Under the pieces are notes generated by a model, which saw nothing but the letters and a program-made list of their open reading frames with translations, was not told the origin of the DNA and searched no databases. From assembly GCA_938045545.1 (NCBI GenBank), contig CALIBN010000023.1, positions 1-44,772 of the forward strand: a stretch of 44,772 nucleotides of DNA, written 5' to 3'. Both the position numbers and the translations under genes were made by a program. Source of the DNA: an uncultured archaeon. Lineage in GTDB: Archaea; Thermoproteota; EX4484-205; JAAOZP01. Position 1 is the first letter of the stretch. Each line of letters starts with the position of its first letter. This document shows, piece by piece, positions 9,200 through 18,435 of this stretch.

Positions 9200-10207
9200 A
9201 TGCTCACTGTCATCGTGTCGGGTTTCTTCGGCGACGAGGGGAAGGGGAAGGTCGCCGCCTTCTTAGCGCTTAAGGAGCGTCCGAAGATAACTGTTCGCAC
9301 GGGTTCCGTTAACGCTGGGCATACTGTAGTGTATCGTGGCGTAACTTATAGGCTTAGGCTGGTGCCATGTTCATTCATAGTTCCGGAGACGAGGCTTCTT
9401 ATAGGTGCTGGTGCAAACGTGGATCCTAGGGTTTTCATGGAGGAGGTTGGTTTACTCGGCGTCAAGGGAAGGGTTTTCATTGATGGAAACGCCTCGGTGA
9501 TCGAGGAGAAACATGTTGAGGCTGATAGGAGCAACGGTTTCTTCAGAGAGTTCATAGGAACAACGGGCACAGGTGTTTCTCCAGCGCTGGTTGACAGGGT
9601 TGCCAGAAGAGCCATGCTTGTTAAAGACGTTCCAAGCCTAAAAGATTATGTTACGGATGTGGCTGAGGAGGTTAACTCTGCGTTGGACAGAGGGGAGAAT
9701 GTTCATCTCGAAGGTACTCAAGGCTTCTACCTCAGCCTCTACCATGGGACATATCCCTACGTGACTGGGAGGGACACTACTGCTGCAGCAGTGTGTAGCG
9801 AATGCGGTGTGGGTCCGAAAAAGGTTGACGAGGTGCTTCTCGTTTTGAAGAGCTTCGTGACTAGGGTTGGTAACGGTCCTCTCGAGGGAGAGCTTTCACC
9901 TGAGGAGGCTGAGAGAAGGGGCTTTGTTGAAAGAGGAACTGTAACCGGTAGGCTAAGAAGAGCTGCTCCATTCAATTTTCAGATGGCTAGGCGTGCAGCC
10001 ATTGTGAACAGTGCTACTCAAATAGCTGTTACAAAACTGGATGTCTTGTTTCCAGAGTGCTCCCACGCTAGGAGGAGGGAGGAATTATCGGAGGAGTGCT
10101 TGCGCTTTCTGAGAAAGATCCAGGATGAAACAGGCGTCCCGGTGACGATAGCCAGTACTGGCGCTGAGGCTGAGGACACCGTTTACATTGGTCCAGAAGG
10201 AGTATAA
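9200..10207 (+). CDS. purA: Adenylosuccinate synthetase (short archaeal form)
   Basis: Joins IMP and aspartate with GTP to make adenylosuccinate, the first step from IMP to AMP. The GTP loop GDEGKGK is at residues 11-17 and includes the catalytic Asp12; the catalytic His41 is in the NAGHTV motif; the IMP loop TTGTGVSPA and TGRDTTAAAV follow. At 335 residues it is the compact archaeal form, about 90 residues shorter than the bacterial enzyme, and nothing looks truncated. A gggggtga ribosome-binding site lies about 12 bp before ATG 9200. No other purine genes are adjacent; it stands between divergent DUF72 and convergent cdvA. Confidence 0.93.
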   Translation: MLTVIVSGFFGDEGKGKVAAFLALKERPKITVRTGSVNAGHTVVYRGVTYRLRLVPCSFIVPETRLLIGAGANVDPRVFMEEVGLLGVKGRVFIDGNASVIEEKHVEADRSNGFFREFIGTTGTGVSPALVDRVARRAMLVKDVPSLKDYVTDVAEEVNSALDRGENVHLEGTQGFYLSLYHGTYPYVTGRDTTAAAVCSECGVGPKKVDEVLLVLKSFVTRVGNGPLEGELSPEEAERRGFVERGTVTGRLRRAAPFNFQMARRAAIVNSATQIAVTKLDVLFPECSHARRREELSEECLRFLRKIQDETGVPVTIASTGAEAEDTVYIGPEGV

Positions 10208-10256
10208 CTCCAAGGGGGAATAGTAAATAGATTCCTTTTCCACCTCTTGCTTCAGC

Positions 10257-10982
10257 TTACTGCTGGTTTTGCATAACGTTTTGAAGCCTTACTACGAGCG
10301 GGCTGTCAGCGTCGCGCTGCTTATTACTACTGTTGATGGCCCTCAACAGCTCTATGAAGTTACTTACTCTCTGCTGCGTCACTACTTCTGGAGACATCTT
10401 CTGCCTCAAGTTTTTTAGTCTCGCCATTATAGATTCTGTCTCCTTTATTTCTAGAAGAGTTATGTCCAGACTGGTCTCCAGCATTGTTTCAGCAGCCTTA
10501 TAGCTTATCTCATCCACCTCGCCTGTTGAAAGCTGAACCTTGTTTATGGACCTAACCCTCATCAGCGTGTCCAACCTGTTTTTAAGCTCCTCCTGAATCT
10601 TACTGAGCTCTGAAGACAATTCGACAACCTTGTTACTGAGCTCATTCATATCCTTTAGATATGTCCCTTTAAGCTCGTCATATATGTTCGTAGGTATCTG
10701 ATGTTCCTGCCTCAGGTTTTCAAGCGCCTCAAGCCTCCTCCGCGTTATCTCAACGCCTCTTATCAGGCTCTCAGCCTTTATTTTCCAGAAGTTTTTCAGC
10801 AAGACATAGTCTTTCCCAGCCTCCACAGCTTCCCCCTCTACCTTTATGAAGCCTCCATTGGGCGTCATTATGAAGAACTTTGAGGGCATGCCCCTGGGAT
10901 CTATTTCGTAGCCGACTAGGGTTCCTATTTCCCTGTCGTAAACATCCTTAACGGGTAAGCCAAGAATCCTGCTGTTATCCAT
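10257..10982 (-). CDS. cdvA: Cell division protein CdvA
   Basis: CdvA is the membrane- and DNA-binding protein that recruits the archaeal ESCRT-III protein CdvB to the division site. The architecture here matches: a PRC-barrel-like beta domain at residues 1-65 (SRILGLPVKDVYDREIGTLVGY), a long helical coiled coil from about 75 to 205, and a short variable tail ending SPLVVRLQNVMQ, where the CdvB-binding (E3B) peptide lies in known CdvA proteins. At 241 residues it is the usual length. It stands alone: there is no cdvB or cdvC beside it, though these three are often adjacent. Its own promoter is suggested by a TATA-like box at about 11006-11016. The call rests on domain order and length rather than a catalytic motif. 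Confidence 0.78.
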   Translation of the reverse strand: MDNSRILGLPVKDVYDREIGTLVGYEIDPRGMPSKFFIMTPNGGFIKVEGEAVEAGKDYVLLKNFWKIKAESLIRGVEITRRRLEALENLRQEHQIPTNIYDELKGTYLKDMNELSNKVVELSSELSKIQEELKNRLDTLMRVRSINKVQLSTGEVDEISYKAAETMLETSLDITLLEIKETESIMARLKNLRQKMSPEVVTQQRVSNFIELLRAINSSNKQRDADSPLVVRLQNVMQNQQ

Positions 10983-11022
10983 CCCTAATGGTTGTTTATG
11001 GCTGTTTATTTAACATAATTCT

Positions 11023-11044
11023 AAAAAGGCGTTGACAATACGCC
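11023..11044 (-). terminator. Hairpin with T-run after the hel308 operon
   Basis: On the minus strand a GGCGT/ACGCC stem with a seven-base loop (11028-11044) is followed directly by TTTTT (11027-11023). It lies about 50 bp past the hel308 stop and before the cdvA promoter, so it probably ends the gins23-mcm-hel308 transcript. Confidence 0.45.
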
Positions 11045-11095
11045 ACAATATTTTTGACGTCCTTCCTAATTCTTTAAAGACGGATGGTTTTTCGG

Positions 11096-13306
11096 TTACT
11101 CGCTGAACTCGCCGAGGCTTGTCTGAAAACCCTCTTCCTTAAGCCTCCTCTCCCATTCTTCGCTACGTATCATACCCCCGGCCTCCTTCTTAATGTTTAA
11201 AGCAAGTTTTTGACCAATGCCGGGTATTCTTGAAAGCTCCGCAACGCTTGCGGAGGCTATTTCCGAAACCCTTTTGAAACCATGGTTGTAAAGCCTTCTC
11301 GCCCTAACTCTTCCAACTCCCTCAAGGGATGATGCCAGCTCGACAAGCTCGGGCTTGACGCCATACTCTATTCTTGCCTCAAGCTCGCCGAATCTTTTTA
11401 CAGCGTCGAAATCCTTCACCAGCCTAGCTATTTCCTTCGCCGAGTAGGCTAGCCATTGAGCCGTCTCCTTACACGCGTAAAGATCTCCTGGTTCAACACC
11501 CAGCTTAAGGTATATGTCGTCTTCACTATACTCGTTTATCCACATCCAGAGCGTCGCCGCCGTCTTATAGGTTTCCATCGGGTCAACATCCCCTATGTCC
11601 ACGTAAAGCTCTTCCTCATGCCTGCCTACGAACTCCACCACGAAGCTCTCGGTAGACCCTGTTACGCTGAACTTCGGCCTCATGTCTGGGGATGCGCATA
11701 TGAGGTTTAACCCGCTAACGTCGGTGAAGACACGCGGCTTATTCTTCAAACCGTTGAGGAACATTATTCCGGTTGAGGGGGAGATATAAAGCTCCGATAT
11801 TCTCCTACCCAAGGGCGTCGCCTCGAGAAAACCATTCCTCTCAACTATAAGCCCGTCTTCCATGAGAATTCTAAGCACTCGCTTCACACGGGTTGAAACT
11901 CCCCTCCCCTTCTGGACATGATACAGGGTGTTTCGGAAAACTTCAAGTATGCCTTTAATGTCTGTGGCTATCCTGCTGGCTACGCATGCCAGTATTGCTG
12001 TCGAAAAATATGTTCCTAGGCCGAGTTTAGAGGTTATTTTTTCAGCGGCCGAGTCAACGTATCTCGCGATGAGATAGTCAACATCGTTCTCGTTTCTAGC
12101 GTAGATAACTGCTTCACCATACTTATCGTATTTCGGTCTTCCTGCTCTACCAGCCATCTGCTTATACTCCATAACAGTTATCATGTTGCTTACATGCGTT
12201 TCAGGGTCAAACCTGTTTACTGAGGTTACGCAAACAACTCTTGCAGGAAGATTGACGCCTGCTGCAAGCGTGGGAGTGGCAGTAATAACTTTTAAAAGTC
12301 TTTCTTTGAAGGCCTTCTCAATCGTTCTACGCTGGAATGTTGTCAACCCTGCGTGGTGGAACGCAATCCCTTTTTCAACGACACTCGCAAGGTCATCCCC
12401 GATTATAGTCGACTCGCTGTTCTCCCTTATCTCTGTTGCAAGCTCTCTAAGCCTCTCTCTTTCTCTCTCGGAAAGGTGAAGGTAAGACACTGAGGAGAGT
12501 TTTCTCGCCAAGTATACTGTTTTCTTCCGTGTCTCGACAAAGAAGAGGGCTTGCCCCCCTTCTCTCAGAGAATAGGCGAGCAATACGTGCAAGGGTTCGT
12601 CGAAATCTCCCTCCAGATCAACAATACTGCCATCGTTAAAAATAATTTTCGAATCGTAAAAAACTCCTTCTCTAAGGCTGACGGGTCTCCAGTCTGAGAC
12701 GACACATTTAGCGTCAAGCCATTTAGCAACCTCTTCAGCGTTGGAAACCGTTGCGCTTAAAGCTATGAGTTGTGCTTTAGGAAGAATCCTTCTCGTAAAG
12801 GATACTAGGGTTTCTATTCCCGGGCCACGGTCCTCGGAGTCAACGTAATGGATCTCGTCGAATATTACTAGGTTTACCTCCTCGATCCATCTGGGCCTAT
12901 GCCTGATTATGGAGTCGAACTTCTCGTAGGTTGCAATAATCACATCATAGTCTGCGAGCTCCTCCGCCTTAGAATCATAGTCTCCACTGGCTAGGGTTAC
13001 CCTGATGCCTCCTTTCAAGCCCCTAATCTTCCTGAGAATGTTGAAATCAACGTATTTCTCCCAGGCGATTGCCCTAAGTGGCACGAGGTATACTGTTTTA
13101 CCGCCCTCTTTTTCAAGCTTGTGTATTGCAGCCAGCTGTGCCACCAGCGTTTTGCCAGAGGCTGTGGGCACTGCAAGCAGAAGGTTTTCTCCTTTAAACA
13201 GCCCTGCTTTAACAGCTTGTTCTTGCGGTGGGTAAAGAGTTTTAAAACCAGCTATAAGAAGCTCATCCTTCGCCTCGTTGCTCAGGGGCAGTTCTGCGAG
13301 CTCCAT
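11096..13306 (-). CDS. hel308: DNA helicase Hel308
   Basis: Superfamily 2 3'-5' DNA helicase acting at stalled replication forks. Visible are the Q-motif region (YPPQEQAV), Walker A AVPTASGKT at residues 45-53, the DEIH box at 150-153, motif III LIALSATVSN, motif V TPTLAAGVNLPAR and motif VI QMAGRAGRP. The C-terminal part has a winged-helix/ratchet region and a helix-hairpin-helix (LEGVGRVRARRLY, then IPGIGQKLA). At 736 residues it is full length. ATG 13306 is one base after the mcm stop, so it is translated from the gins23-mcm message. Placing a fork-repair helicase directly behind the replicative helicase is functionally sensible. Confidence 0.92.
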   Translation of the reverse strand: MELAELPLSNEAKDELLIAGFKTLYPPQEQAVKAGLFKGENLLLAVPTASGKTLVAQLAAIHKLEKEGGKTVYLVPLRAIAWEKYVDFNILRKIRGLKGGIRVTLASGDYDSKAEELADYDVIIATYEKFDSIIRHRPRWIEEVNLVIFDEIHYVDSEDRGPGIETLVSFTRRILPKAQLIALSATVSNAEEVAKWLDAKCVVSDWRPVSLREGVFYDSKIIFNDGSIVDLEGDFDEPLHVLLAYSLREGGQALFFVETRKKTVYLARKLSSVSYLHLSERERERLRELATEIRENSESTIIGDDLASVVEKGIAFHHAGLTTFQRRTIEKAFKERLLKVITATPTLAAGVNLPARVVCVTSVNRFDPETHVSNMITVMEYKQMAGRAGRPKYDKYGEAVIYARNENDVDYLIARYVDSAAEKITSKLGLGTYFSTAILACVASRIATDIKGILEVFRNTLYHVQKGRGVSTRVKRVLRILMEDGLIVERNGFLEATPLGRRISELYISPSTGIMFLNGLKNKPRVFTDVSGLNLICASPDMRPKFSVTGSTESFVVEFVGRHEEELYVDIGDVDPMETYKTAATLWMWINEYSEDDIYLKLGVEPGDLYACKETAQWLAYSAKEIARLVKDFDAVKRFGELEARIEYGVKPELVELASSLEGVGRVRARRLYNHGFKRVSEIASASVAELSRIPGIGQKLALNIKKEAGGMIRSEEWERRLKEEGFQTSLGEFSE

Positions 13307-13307
13307 C

Positions 13308-15368
13308 TCAACGCCTTATTCTCCTAACGGTATCCTCGTCAGGAAACATGATTACTCCCTGCTCCCTCATCTGCTCTATAAGCTTGTAGAATTCATCGGG
13401 CTCTATCTTCTTGTCTACACACCTTTTTCTAAGCTCGCTTAAGGACGCTTTCCCGATCTCCGCTTCAAGGTTCTCTATCTCCTTTAGAATTATCCGCATC
13501 TTCTCCCACCTGCTTCTAGACCTACCGGTCATAAGGATGTCTATGTCTATTTTTCCTGAGGAGACGTCTAGGCCGGCTGTGCTTAAACTATAGTTCATCA
13601 GCCTTATTGCTGCCTCCGCATCCTCCACGGTGACTTCCTCCCTCAACAGCACCCTGGCCCTTGCAACGCTAAGCCTTATCAGAGACTCCAGGTGCCTCGG
13701 GGTTATGGGTATCGGCGCATTAGCCTCCTGGCTGCTGCTTCTCAACTGTAAGAAAAAGTTTTTAATTCTCTCAGTAGCCTCAGCCGACAGCTTCGGGGTT
13801 ATCTTCTTGCAGTAAGCCAAATATTTTCTCAGCATGCCTGGAGGTATAGTCTGGTCACCGTAATCATAGGTCTCCATGTGAAGCTGCAGAATATGGTCTG
13901 AAAGCCTAGCATCCCCCTCCTTATCCGGCCTGTCTTTTATTATGAAGTAGAGGTCGAACCTTGAAAGCAGCGTTGAAGGAAGGTCAACATTCTCGCTGAA
14001 ATTAAGGCTGTCATCATACCTGCCGTAAACCGGGTTCGCCGCCGCAAGTATTGCTGTCCTCGCATTCAGAGTCGCTACTATTCCTCCCTTGGCAACGCTT
14101 ACTGTTTGCTGCTCCATCGCTTCATGTATTGCAACCCTATCCTCCGCCTTCATTTTCTCAAACTCGTCTATCGCCGCTATTCCCTTGTCGGCGAGCACAA
14201 CGGCTCCTGCTTCAAGCGTGAAGCTTCCAGTCTTGTCCCTTACAACGGCAGCCGTGAGACCTGCTGCTGTAACGCCTCTGCCTGAAGTATATAGTCCTCT
14301 AGGAGCTATCTTCTGAACGTATTTGAGAAGCTGACTTTTAGCAGTCCCAGGGTCTCCTATGAGTAGCAGGTTTATATCTCCCCTTACAGTCACGCCGTCA
14401 GGATAGGTTCTCCTAACCCCGCCTACCATTTGAAGAAGGATTGCCTCCTTAACCTCCTCTAAACCGTAGATCGAAGGGGCTATTGAGCGTATCAGCTTCT
14501 GGTATATCCAAGGGTCTTTACTCATCTCTCTAATCTTCTTCTCCTCCTCTGGGCTAACCGTAACCTCTCCAAGTTCCTGGGTTAAGGCTTCAATATAGTT
14601 GACTTCAATCGACAGGGTGAAAGTACTGTATTGAAGATTCTTCACAGGGTGTCTATCAGGCATGGCTACCACGATACCGGTTATCTGAACCCTGTCGCCC
14701 GGCCTAACCCTGTCTGTCAAGTCTCCCGTCAACCTTAGGCTTATGCTGTGAGGCATGACTCCGGCTGGGAGGTCCTCCGGCTTCTCCTGAACCCTTATCT
14801 CTTGGTAATCTATAAACCTAGACTGGTCTTGAAGCAGCTCGAAGTTTGCAAGCCTACTTGTTCCGCATACTTCGCAGCGAGGTGCTTTCAGGATTATTCC
14901 TGTCTGAGGCTCCTCGTAAACCCTGCTGCACGTCTTACATCGGAAAACGCCTTTAGACAGTATGCTCTTTATCTCAGATATTCTCACTACAACTCCTTCG
15001 AAGCAAACCAGCCTACCCAGTAGGCTTGACTTTATGTCTCTTATCGAGATCCTTTTACCGAGGCCTCTTACCCTAACCGAGACCTCCTGTATTTTAGAAG
15101 CATAATCCTTGTCCAGGCTACTTAGAATAGAAAGGACCACCCTGTTCATTTCCTGCAGGATAGAGGGGTTTTCAACCAGTTCTTCAACCATCTCCCTACT
15201 GTAGGAGAGCATGTCTTGGAAATCTATGACGATGGAGGCCCCCCCTAGGGAGGGTAGGGAAGCTATCTGCTCGTAATACTTTCTCTCACCGTTTTCATCC
15301 CTAAAGTTGCGAATAAAGTCTAGGAAGAGGCTTTCCACAGGTATCTTGGCTTTAACCCCGCTGCTCAT
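13308..15368 (-). CDS. mcm: Replicative helicase MCM
   Basis: The archaeal replicative DNA helicase, acting as a hexamer at the fork. Residues 1-110 are the N-terminal domain A; a zinc site with Cys144, Cys147, Cys165 and Cys168 follows; then the OB-fold with the N-terminal hairpin. The AAA+ domain has Walker A GDPGTAKSQ at 338-346, Walker B AIDEFEKM with Asp401 and Glu402, and the arginine-finger motif LLSRFDL. A winged helix closes the protein (KCVDKKIEPDEFYKLIEQM). Length 686 is standard. The start overlaps the end of gins23 by 17 bp and the stop is one base before hel308, indicating a three-gene operon. Confidence 0.96.
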   Translation of the reverse strand: MSSGVKAKIPVESLFLDFIRNFRDENGERKYYEQIASLPSLGGASIVIDFQDMLSYSREMVEELVENPSILQEMNRVVLSILSSLDKDYASKIQEVSVRVRGLGKRISIRDIKSSLLGRLVCFEGVVVRISEIKSILSKGVFRCKTCSRVYEEPQTGIILKAPRCEVCGTSRLANFELLQDQSRFIDYQEIRVQEKPEDLPAGVMPHSISLRLTGDLTDRVRPGDRVQITGIVVAMPDRHPVKNLQYSTFTLSIEVNYIEALTQELGEVTVSPEEEKKIREMSKDPWIYQKLIRSIAPSIYGLEEVKEAILLQMVGGVRRTYPDGVTVRGDINLLLIGDPGTAKSQLLKYVQKIAPRGLYTSGRGVTAAGLTAAVVRDKTGSFTLEAGAVVLADKGIAAIDEFEKMKAEDRVAIHEAMEQQTVSVAKGGIVATLNARTAILAAANPVYGRYDDSLNFSENVDLPSTLLSRFDLYFIIKDRPDKEGDARLSDHILQLHMETYDYGDQTIPPGMLRKYLAYCKKITPKLSAEATERIKNFFLQLRSSSQEANAPIPITPRHLESLIRLSVARARVLLREEVTVEDAEAAIRLMNYSLSTAGLDVSSGKIDIDILMTGRSRSRWEKMRIILKEIENLEAEIGKASLSELRKRCVDKKIEPDEFYKLIEQMREQGVIMFPDEDTVRRIRR

Positions 15369-15900
15369 CCGTATACATTAACCCCCGTCGCCACCCGTTT
15401 AAAGCTTCCCTTAAAAGATTATAGAGGAACTTCTCCTCGGGCTGAAGCCTTTCAAGAATACTGGTAGGAGGCTCCTTTAAAAACACTAGTTTAACTATCT
15501 TCCTGACCCTTATATCTATGATCTCTTGAAGATCGTTTTGAATCATAGTCTTCTTATCATCCTTGTGAGCCTGCACCAGTTTAGCTGCTTTTATGTAGAA
15601 ATAGTCAGGCAGCTTGATGAGCCCCTCCTCGGAGGCTTCAAGCCATCTCATCGCAGCAACGTCTTTCAGCGTTAAAGGCTCCTCTCCAAGCCTCACTAAA
15701 CCCGAGTCCGCCAGTTGGCTTGCTATTCCTCTGGAAACCCTTATTACCCTTCCCCTCTCAATAGGGATCTCCCCCAGTCCCGGCAGTTTCAGGCTTCTCG
15801 AATCGACCTGGGGTATTGCCACAGTTTCCTCCAACTCATACTCGAGCTTTGTCCTCTTTAACTCGCTGCTTATTACCCATTCCAATAACTCTATGCCCAC
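15352..15900 (-). CDS. gins23: GINS complex subunit Gins23
   Basis: Part of the CMG replicative helicase complex with MCM and Cdc45/GAN. The small beta domain (LPGLGEIPIERGRVIRVSRG) comes first and the helical domain follows, the order of the Gins23 (BA) class rather than Gins51 (AB). The frame opens at TTG 15951, but a TATA-like gtttaaag box on the minus strand overlaps that position; GTG 15900 or TTG 15909, about 30-40 bp further on, fit the promoter better and begin at SVGIELLEW. I give GTG 15900, making about 182 residues. It overlaps mcm by 17 bp. The promoter region is shared back to back with rfcS. Confidence 0.8.
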   Translation of the reverse strand: MGIELLEWVISSELKRTKLEYELEETVAIPQVDSRSLKLPGLGEIPIERGRVIRVSRGIASQLADSGLVRLGEEPLTLKDVAAMRWLEASEEGLIKLPDYFYIKAAKLVQAHKDDKKTMIQNDLQEIIDIRVRKIVKLVFLKEPPTSILERLQPEEKFLYNLLREALNGWRRGLMYTDEQRG

Positions 15901-15969
15901 GCTGGCCAAACCTTGTTTAGCCTTGTAAGCGAAACATTTAACTTTAAACAACCACTATTTCCGCTAACG

Positions 15970-16929
15970 ATGAGCGTAGCTGATCTTCTATGGGTGGAGA
16001 AGTATAGACCTAGGTCTCTCGATGAAATAATCGACAGGGAGGAGGTTGTAAGCAGGTTGAAATCCTTCATTAAAATAGGTAATGTTCCCAACATGCTTTT
16101 CGTAGGTCCTCCAGGTACTGGGAAAACAACTGCGGCACTAGCTCTTGTAAACGACTTGTATCAGGGTTCCGCTTCCGGAAGGTTCTTGGAGCTTAACGCT
16201 TCGGACGAGAGGGGTATAAACACGATAAGAGAGGTAGTTAAGGATTTCGCCAGAAGCCGGCCTTCAACAGGCGTTCCTTTTAAAATACTTATACTCGACG
16301 AAAGTGACAACATGACTCAGGATGCTCAACAGGCACTAAGGAGAATAATGGAGCGGTATGCTTCTGTAACGAGGTTTATCCTTCTGGCGAATTATCAGTG
16401 GGGAATAATTGAACCTATTCAATCTAGATGCGCGGTCTTCCGGTTCCCGCCGTTGAGCCCCACGCATATAAGGGAGGGCTTAATAAGAGTGCTTGAAAAA
16501 GAAGGCGTCTCCTGGTCTGAGGAAGCGTTGGAGGAAATAATTAAGGCTTCAAAAGGAGATATGAGGAAAGCGATAAACATTGCTCAGTCTGCATCAGGCG
16601 GCTCCAAGAGGCTTACCAAAGAGAGTATCCTGCAGGTTGTAGGTGTTTTACATCCCAGGGAAATAAGGGAAATGATTAACGAGGCGCTGAATGGGGATTT
16701 TGTCTCCGCAAGGAAGAGGCTGGCTAAGCTTCTCTACGATGACGGTTTATCGGCAAACGACATTCTTAGAGAAATGAATAATGAGCTGATGTCTGTTGAG
16801 ATGGACGAGAGGAAGAGGCTTCAGGTTGTTAATGCCCTAGGGGAGGCCAATTTCAGAGTGTCGATGGGTGCTGATGCTGAGATACAAATAAGCACTGTAT
16901 TAGCTGCTTTAGTAGCTGACTTGAAATGA
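15970..16929 (+). CDS. rfcS: Replication factor C small subunit
   Basis: Clamp-loader ATPase that, with RfcL, opens PCNA and loads it on primed DNA. Walker A VGPPGTGKTT is at residues 45-54, Walker B LILDESD at 107-113 and the SRC motif with the arginine finger at 152-154; the DAQQALRRIMERY helix that contacts the neighbouring subunit is intact. Walker B reads DESD where most relatives have DEAD, a mild change. At 319 residues it is standard. The frame is open upstream, but ATG 15970 begins with the family start and lies about 25 bp after an actttaaac TATA-like box. It overlaps rfcL by ATGA. Confidence 0.95.
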   Translation: MSVADLLWVEKYRPRSLDEIIDREEVVSRLKSFIKIGNVPNMLFVGPPGTGKTTAALALVNDLYQGSASGRFLELNASDERGINTIREVVKDFARSRPSTGVPFKILILDESDNMTQDAQQALRRIMERYASVTRFILLANYQWGIIEPIQSRCAVFRFPPLSPTHIREGLIRVLEKEGVSWSEEALEEIIKASKGDMRKAINIAQSASGGSKRLTKESILQVVGVLHPREIREMINEALNGDFVSARKRLAKLLYDDGLSANDILREMNNELMSVEMDERKRLQVVNALGEANFRVSMGADAEIQISTVLAALVADLK

Positions 16930-18158
16930 ATGGTTCAAAGCTAAGCTGGGTGGAGAAATATAAGCCGAAGACCTTAGACGAGATAGTTGGCAACGACGCG
17001 GCTAAGAAGGATTTCATAGACTGGCTTCAAAGATGGGATAGGCGAGGCAAGGCTGCTATGCTTCACGGCCCGCCCGGCGTTGGTAAAACCGTGCTTGTTG
17101 AGGTTGCGGCCTCCACGCTCGGCTACAGGCTGATAGAGACGAATGCAAGCGATACTAGGAGGGAGGACTATTTGGAAAACGTCATTAAGCCTGCTGCCTT
17201 CAACAGAAGCCTGTTCAGCAGCAGGCTGATGATTTTTTTCGACGAGATAGACGGTATTTCAAGAGAGGACTCTGGAGCCTTAAATTTCATTCTTGAGCTA
17301 ATAGAATCCTCTAGAGTACCGATAGTTATGGCTGCGAACGACCCTTGGTCTCCAAACCTGTTTAGAATAAGAGATAAGGTATACATGATTCCGATGCACC
17401 GGATAAGGGTGCAAAGCATTGTTAAAAGACTCAGGGATATTTGCAGGAATGAAGGAGTTAGGTGTAAACAGGAGGTTCTCATGCTAATTGCGGAACGCTC
17501 TGAAGGAGATATGAGGGCTGCAATAGAAGACTTGGAGCTCCTTTACTCCTCTCGTGAAGACATGGATCTTGAAGAGGCGGAGAAAATACTGTCCTACAGG
17601 AACGTGGAGAAGAACATTTTCGAAACACTGAGAATGGTTGCGTTCGCCCCAACCTTGGAAAAGGCTTTAACATCATTATCCTCGTCGGAGGAGAAGCCTG
17701 AAGACATTCTCGAATGGGTTTTTGAAAACATTCCTCATGTTTTGCCAAAGCAATCTCTATACCGGTCTTTGAGATATGTTGCTGGAGCAGATGCTCTTTT
17801 TAAACAAATATCTAAAAACTCCCTGTGGAGGATCTTGCCATGCTTCTACCATAAGCTGGCCAGCGCTTTCCTAGTCGCCCCCCAGAAAAATAGAGCTAGC
17901 TTCTCGTTCCCAACCAGGATGAGGGAGAGGTTTAAAAGGTTCCAGCATGAAAAAAACCTCAGGGAACTCGAATCCTTTTTCATGAAGGATCTTCATATGG
18001 GCAGGTCTGCATTCAGGAGAGATTTAATCCCCCTGCTTCGGCTTCTCTCTAAGAATGAGGATTTCAGAAGGAGTATGCTTAACAGGATGGTTGACCAGCA
18101 TTTGAAAGAGCTTTACAGCTCAGTTATTCTTGGAGAGGCTCGCAAGAGGTTTTCTTAA
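16926..18158 (+). CDS. rfcL: Replication factor C large subunit
   Basis: Large subunit of the clamp loader. It starts with the shared WVEKYKPKTLDEIVG box, then Walker A HGPPGVGKT at residues 47-55, an FFDEIDGI Walker B and the helical domain with RSEGDMRAAIEDLELL. At 410 residues it is at the short end for archaeal RfcL, and the C-terminus lacks an obvious QxxxLxxF-type PCNA-interacting peptide, ending ILGEARKRFS. Translation is coupled to rfcS through ATGA. The 3' end overlaps the convergent winged-helix gene by 35 bp. Confidence 0.93.
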   Translation: MNGSKLSWVEKYKPKTLDEIVGNDAAKKDFIDWLQRWDRRGKAAMLHGPPGVGKTVLVEVAASTLGYRLIETNASDTRREDYLENVIKPAAFNRSLFSSRLMIFFDEIDGISREDSGALNFILELIESSRVPIVMAANDPWSPNLFRIRDKVYMIPMHRIRVQSIVKRLRDICRNEGVRCKQEVLMLIAERSEGDMRAAIEDLELLYSSREDMDLEEAEKILSYRNVEKNIFETLRMVAFAPTLEKALTSLSSSEEKPEDILEWVFENIPHVLPKQSLYRSLRYVAGADALFKQISKNSLWRILPCFYHKLASAFLVAPQKNRASFSFPTRMRERFKRFQHEKNLRELESFFMKDLHMGRSAFRRDLIPLLRLLSKNEDFRRSMLNRMVDQHLKELYSSVILGEARKRFS

Positions 18159-18435
18159 CTAGGTTAAGCAACAGGCGAATATTCGGGTTCCCCTGGTTTA
18201 TCGCGTATATTCTGATTCTACCGAAGGACTTTTCCTTCACCAGCCCAATTTCGACCATCCTGCTGACCCTCTTCTTCACAATGCTGTGGTTCAGATTAGT
18301 CTGCCTTATTATTTCAGAAAGACTCATCTCACCGTTTCTCAGCAGTCTCCAGAATATTCTTGACCCACTCGCAGAGCTCGATATCTCCTCCAACAAGCTT
18401 ATAATCTCGTCGCCCAGTTTAGATCCCTCCTCCAA
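18124..18435 (-). CDS. Winged-helix DNA-binding protein
   Basis: A 103-residue protein with one winged helix: IFWRLLRNGEMSLSEIIRQT, then a recognition helix NHSIVKKRVSRMVEIGLV and a wing KEKSFGRIRIYAI. The N-terminal 25 residues are acidic and helical and may mediate pairing. It overlaps the end of the Orc1/Cdc6-like gene by 37 bp, so the two are probably translated from one message and may work together. It could be a repressor of that operon or a DNA-binding partner of the ATPase. I cannot assign it to a named family. Confidence 0.65.
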   Translation of the reverse strand: MEEGSKLGDEIISLLEEISSSASGSRIFWRLLRNGEMSLSEIIRQTNLNHSIVKKRVSRMVEIGLVKEKSFGRIRIYAINQGNPNIRLLLNLVKKTSCEPLQE

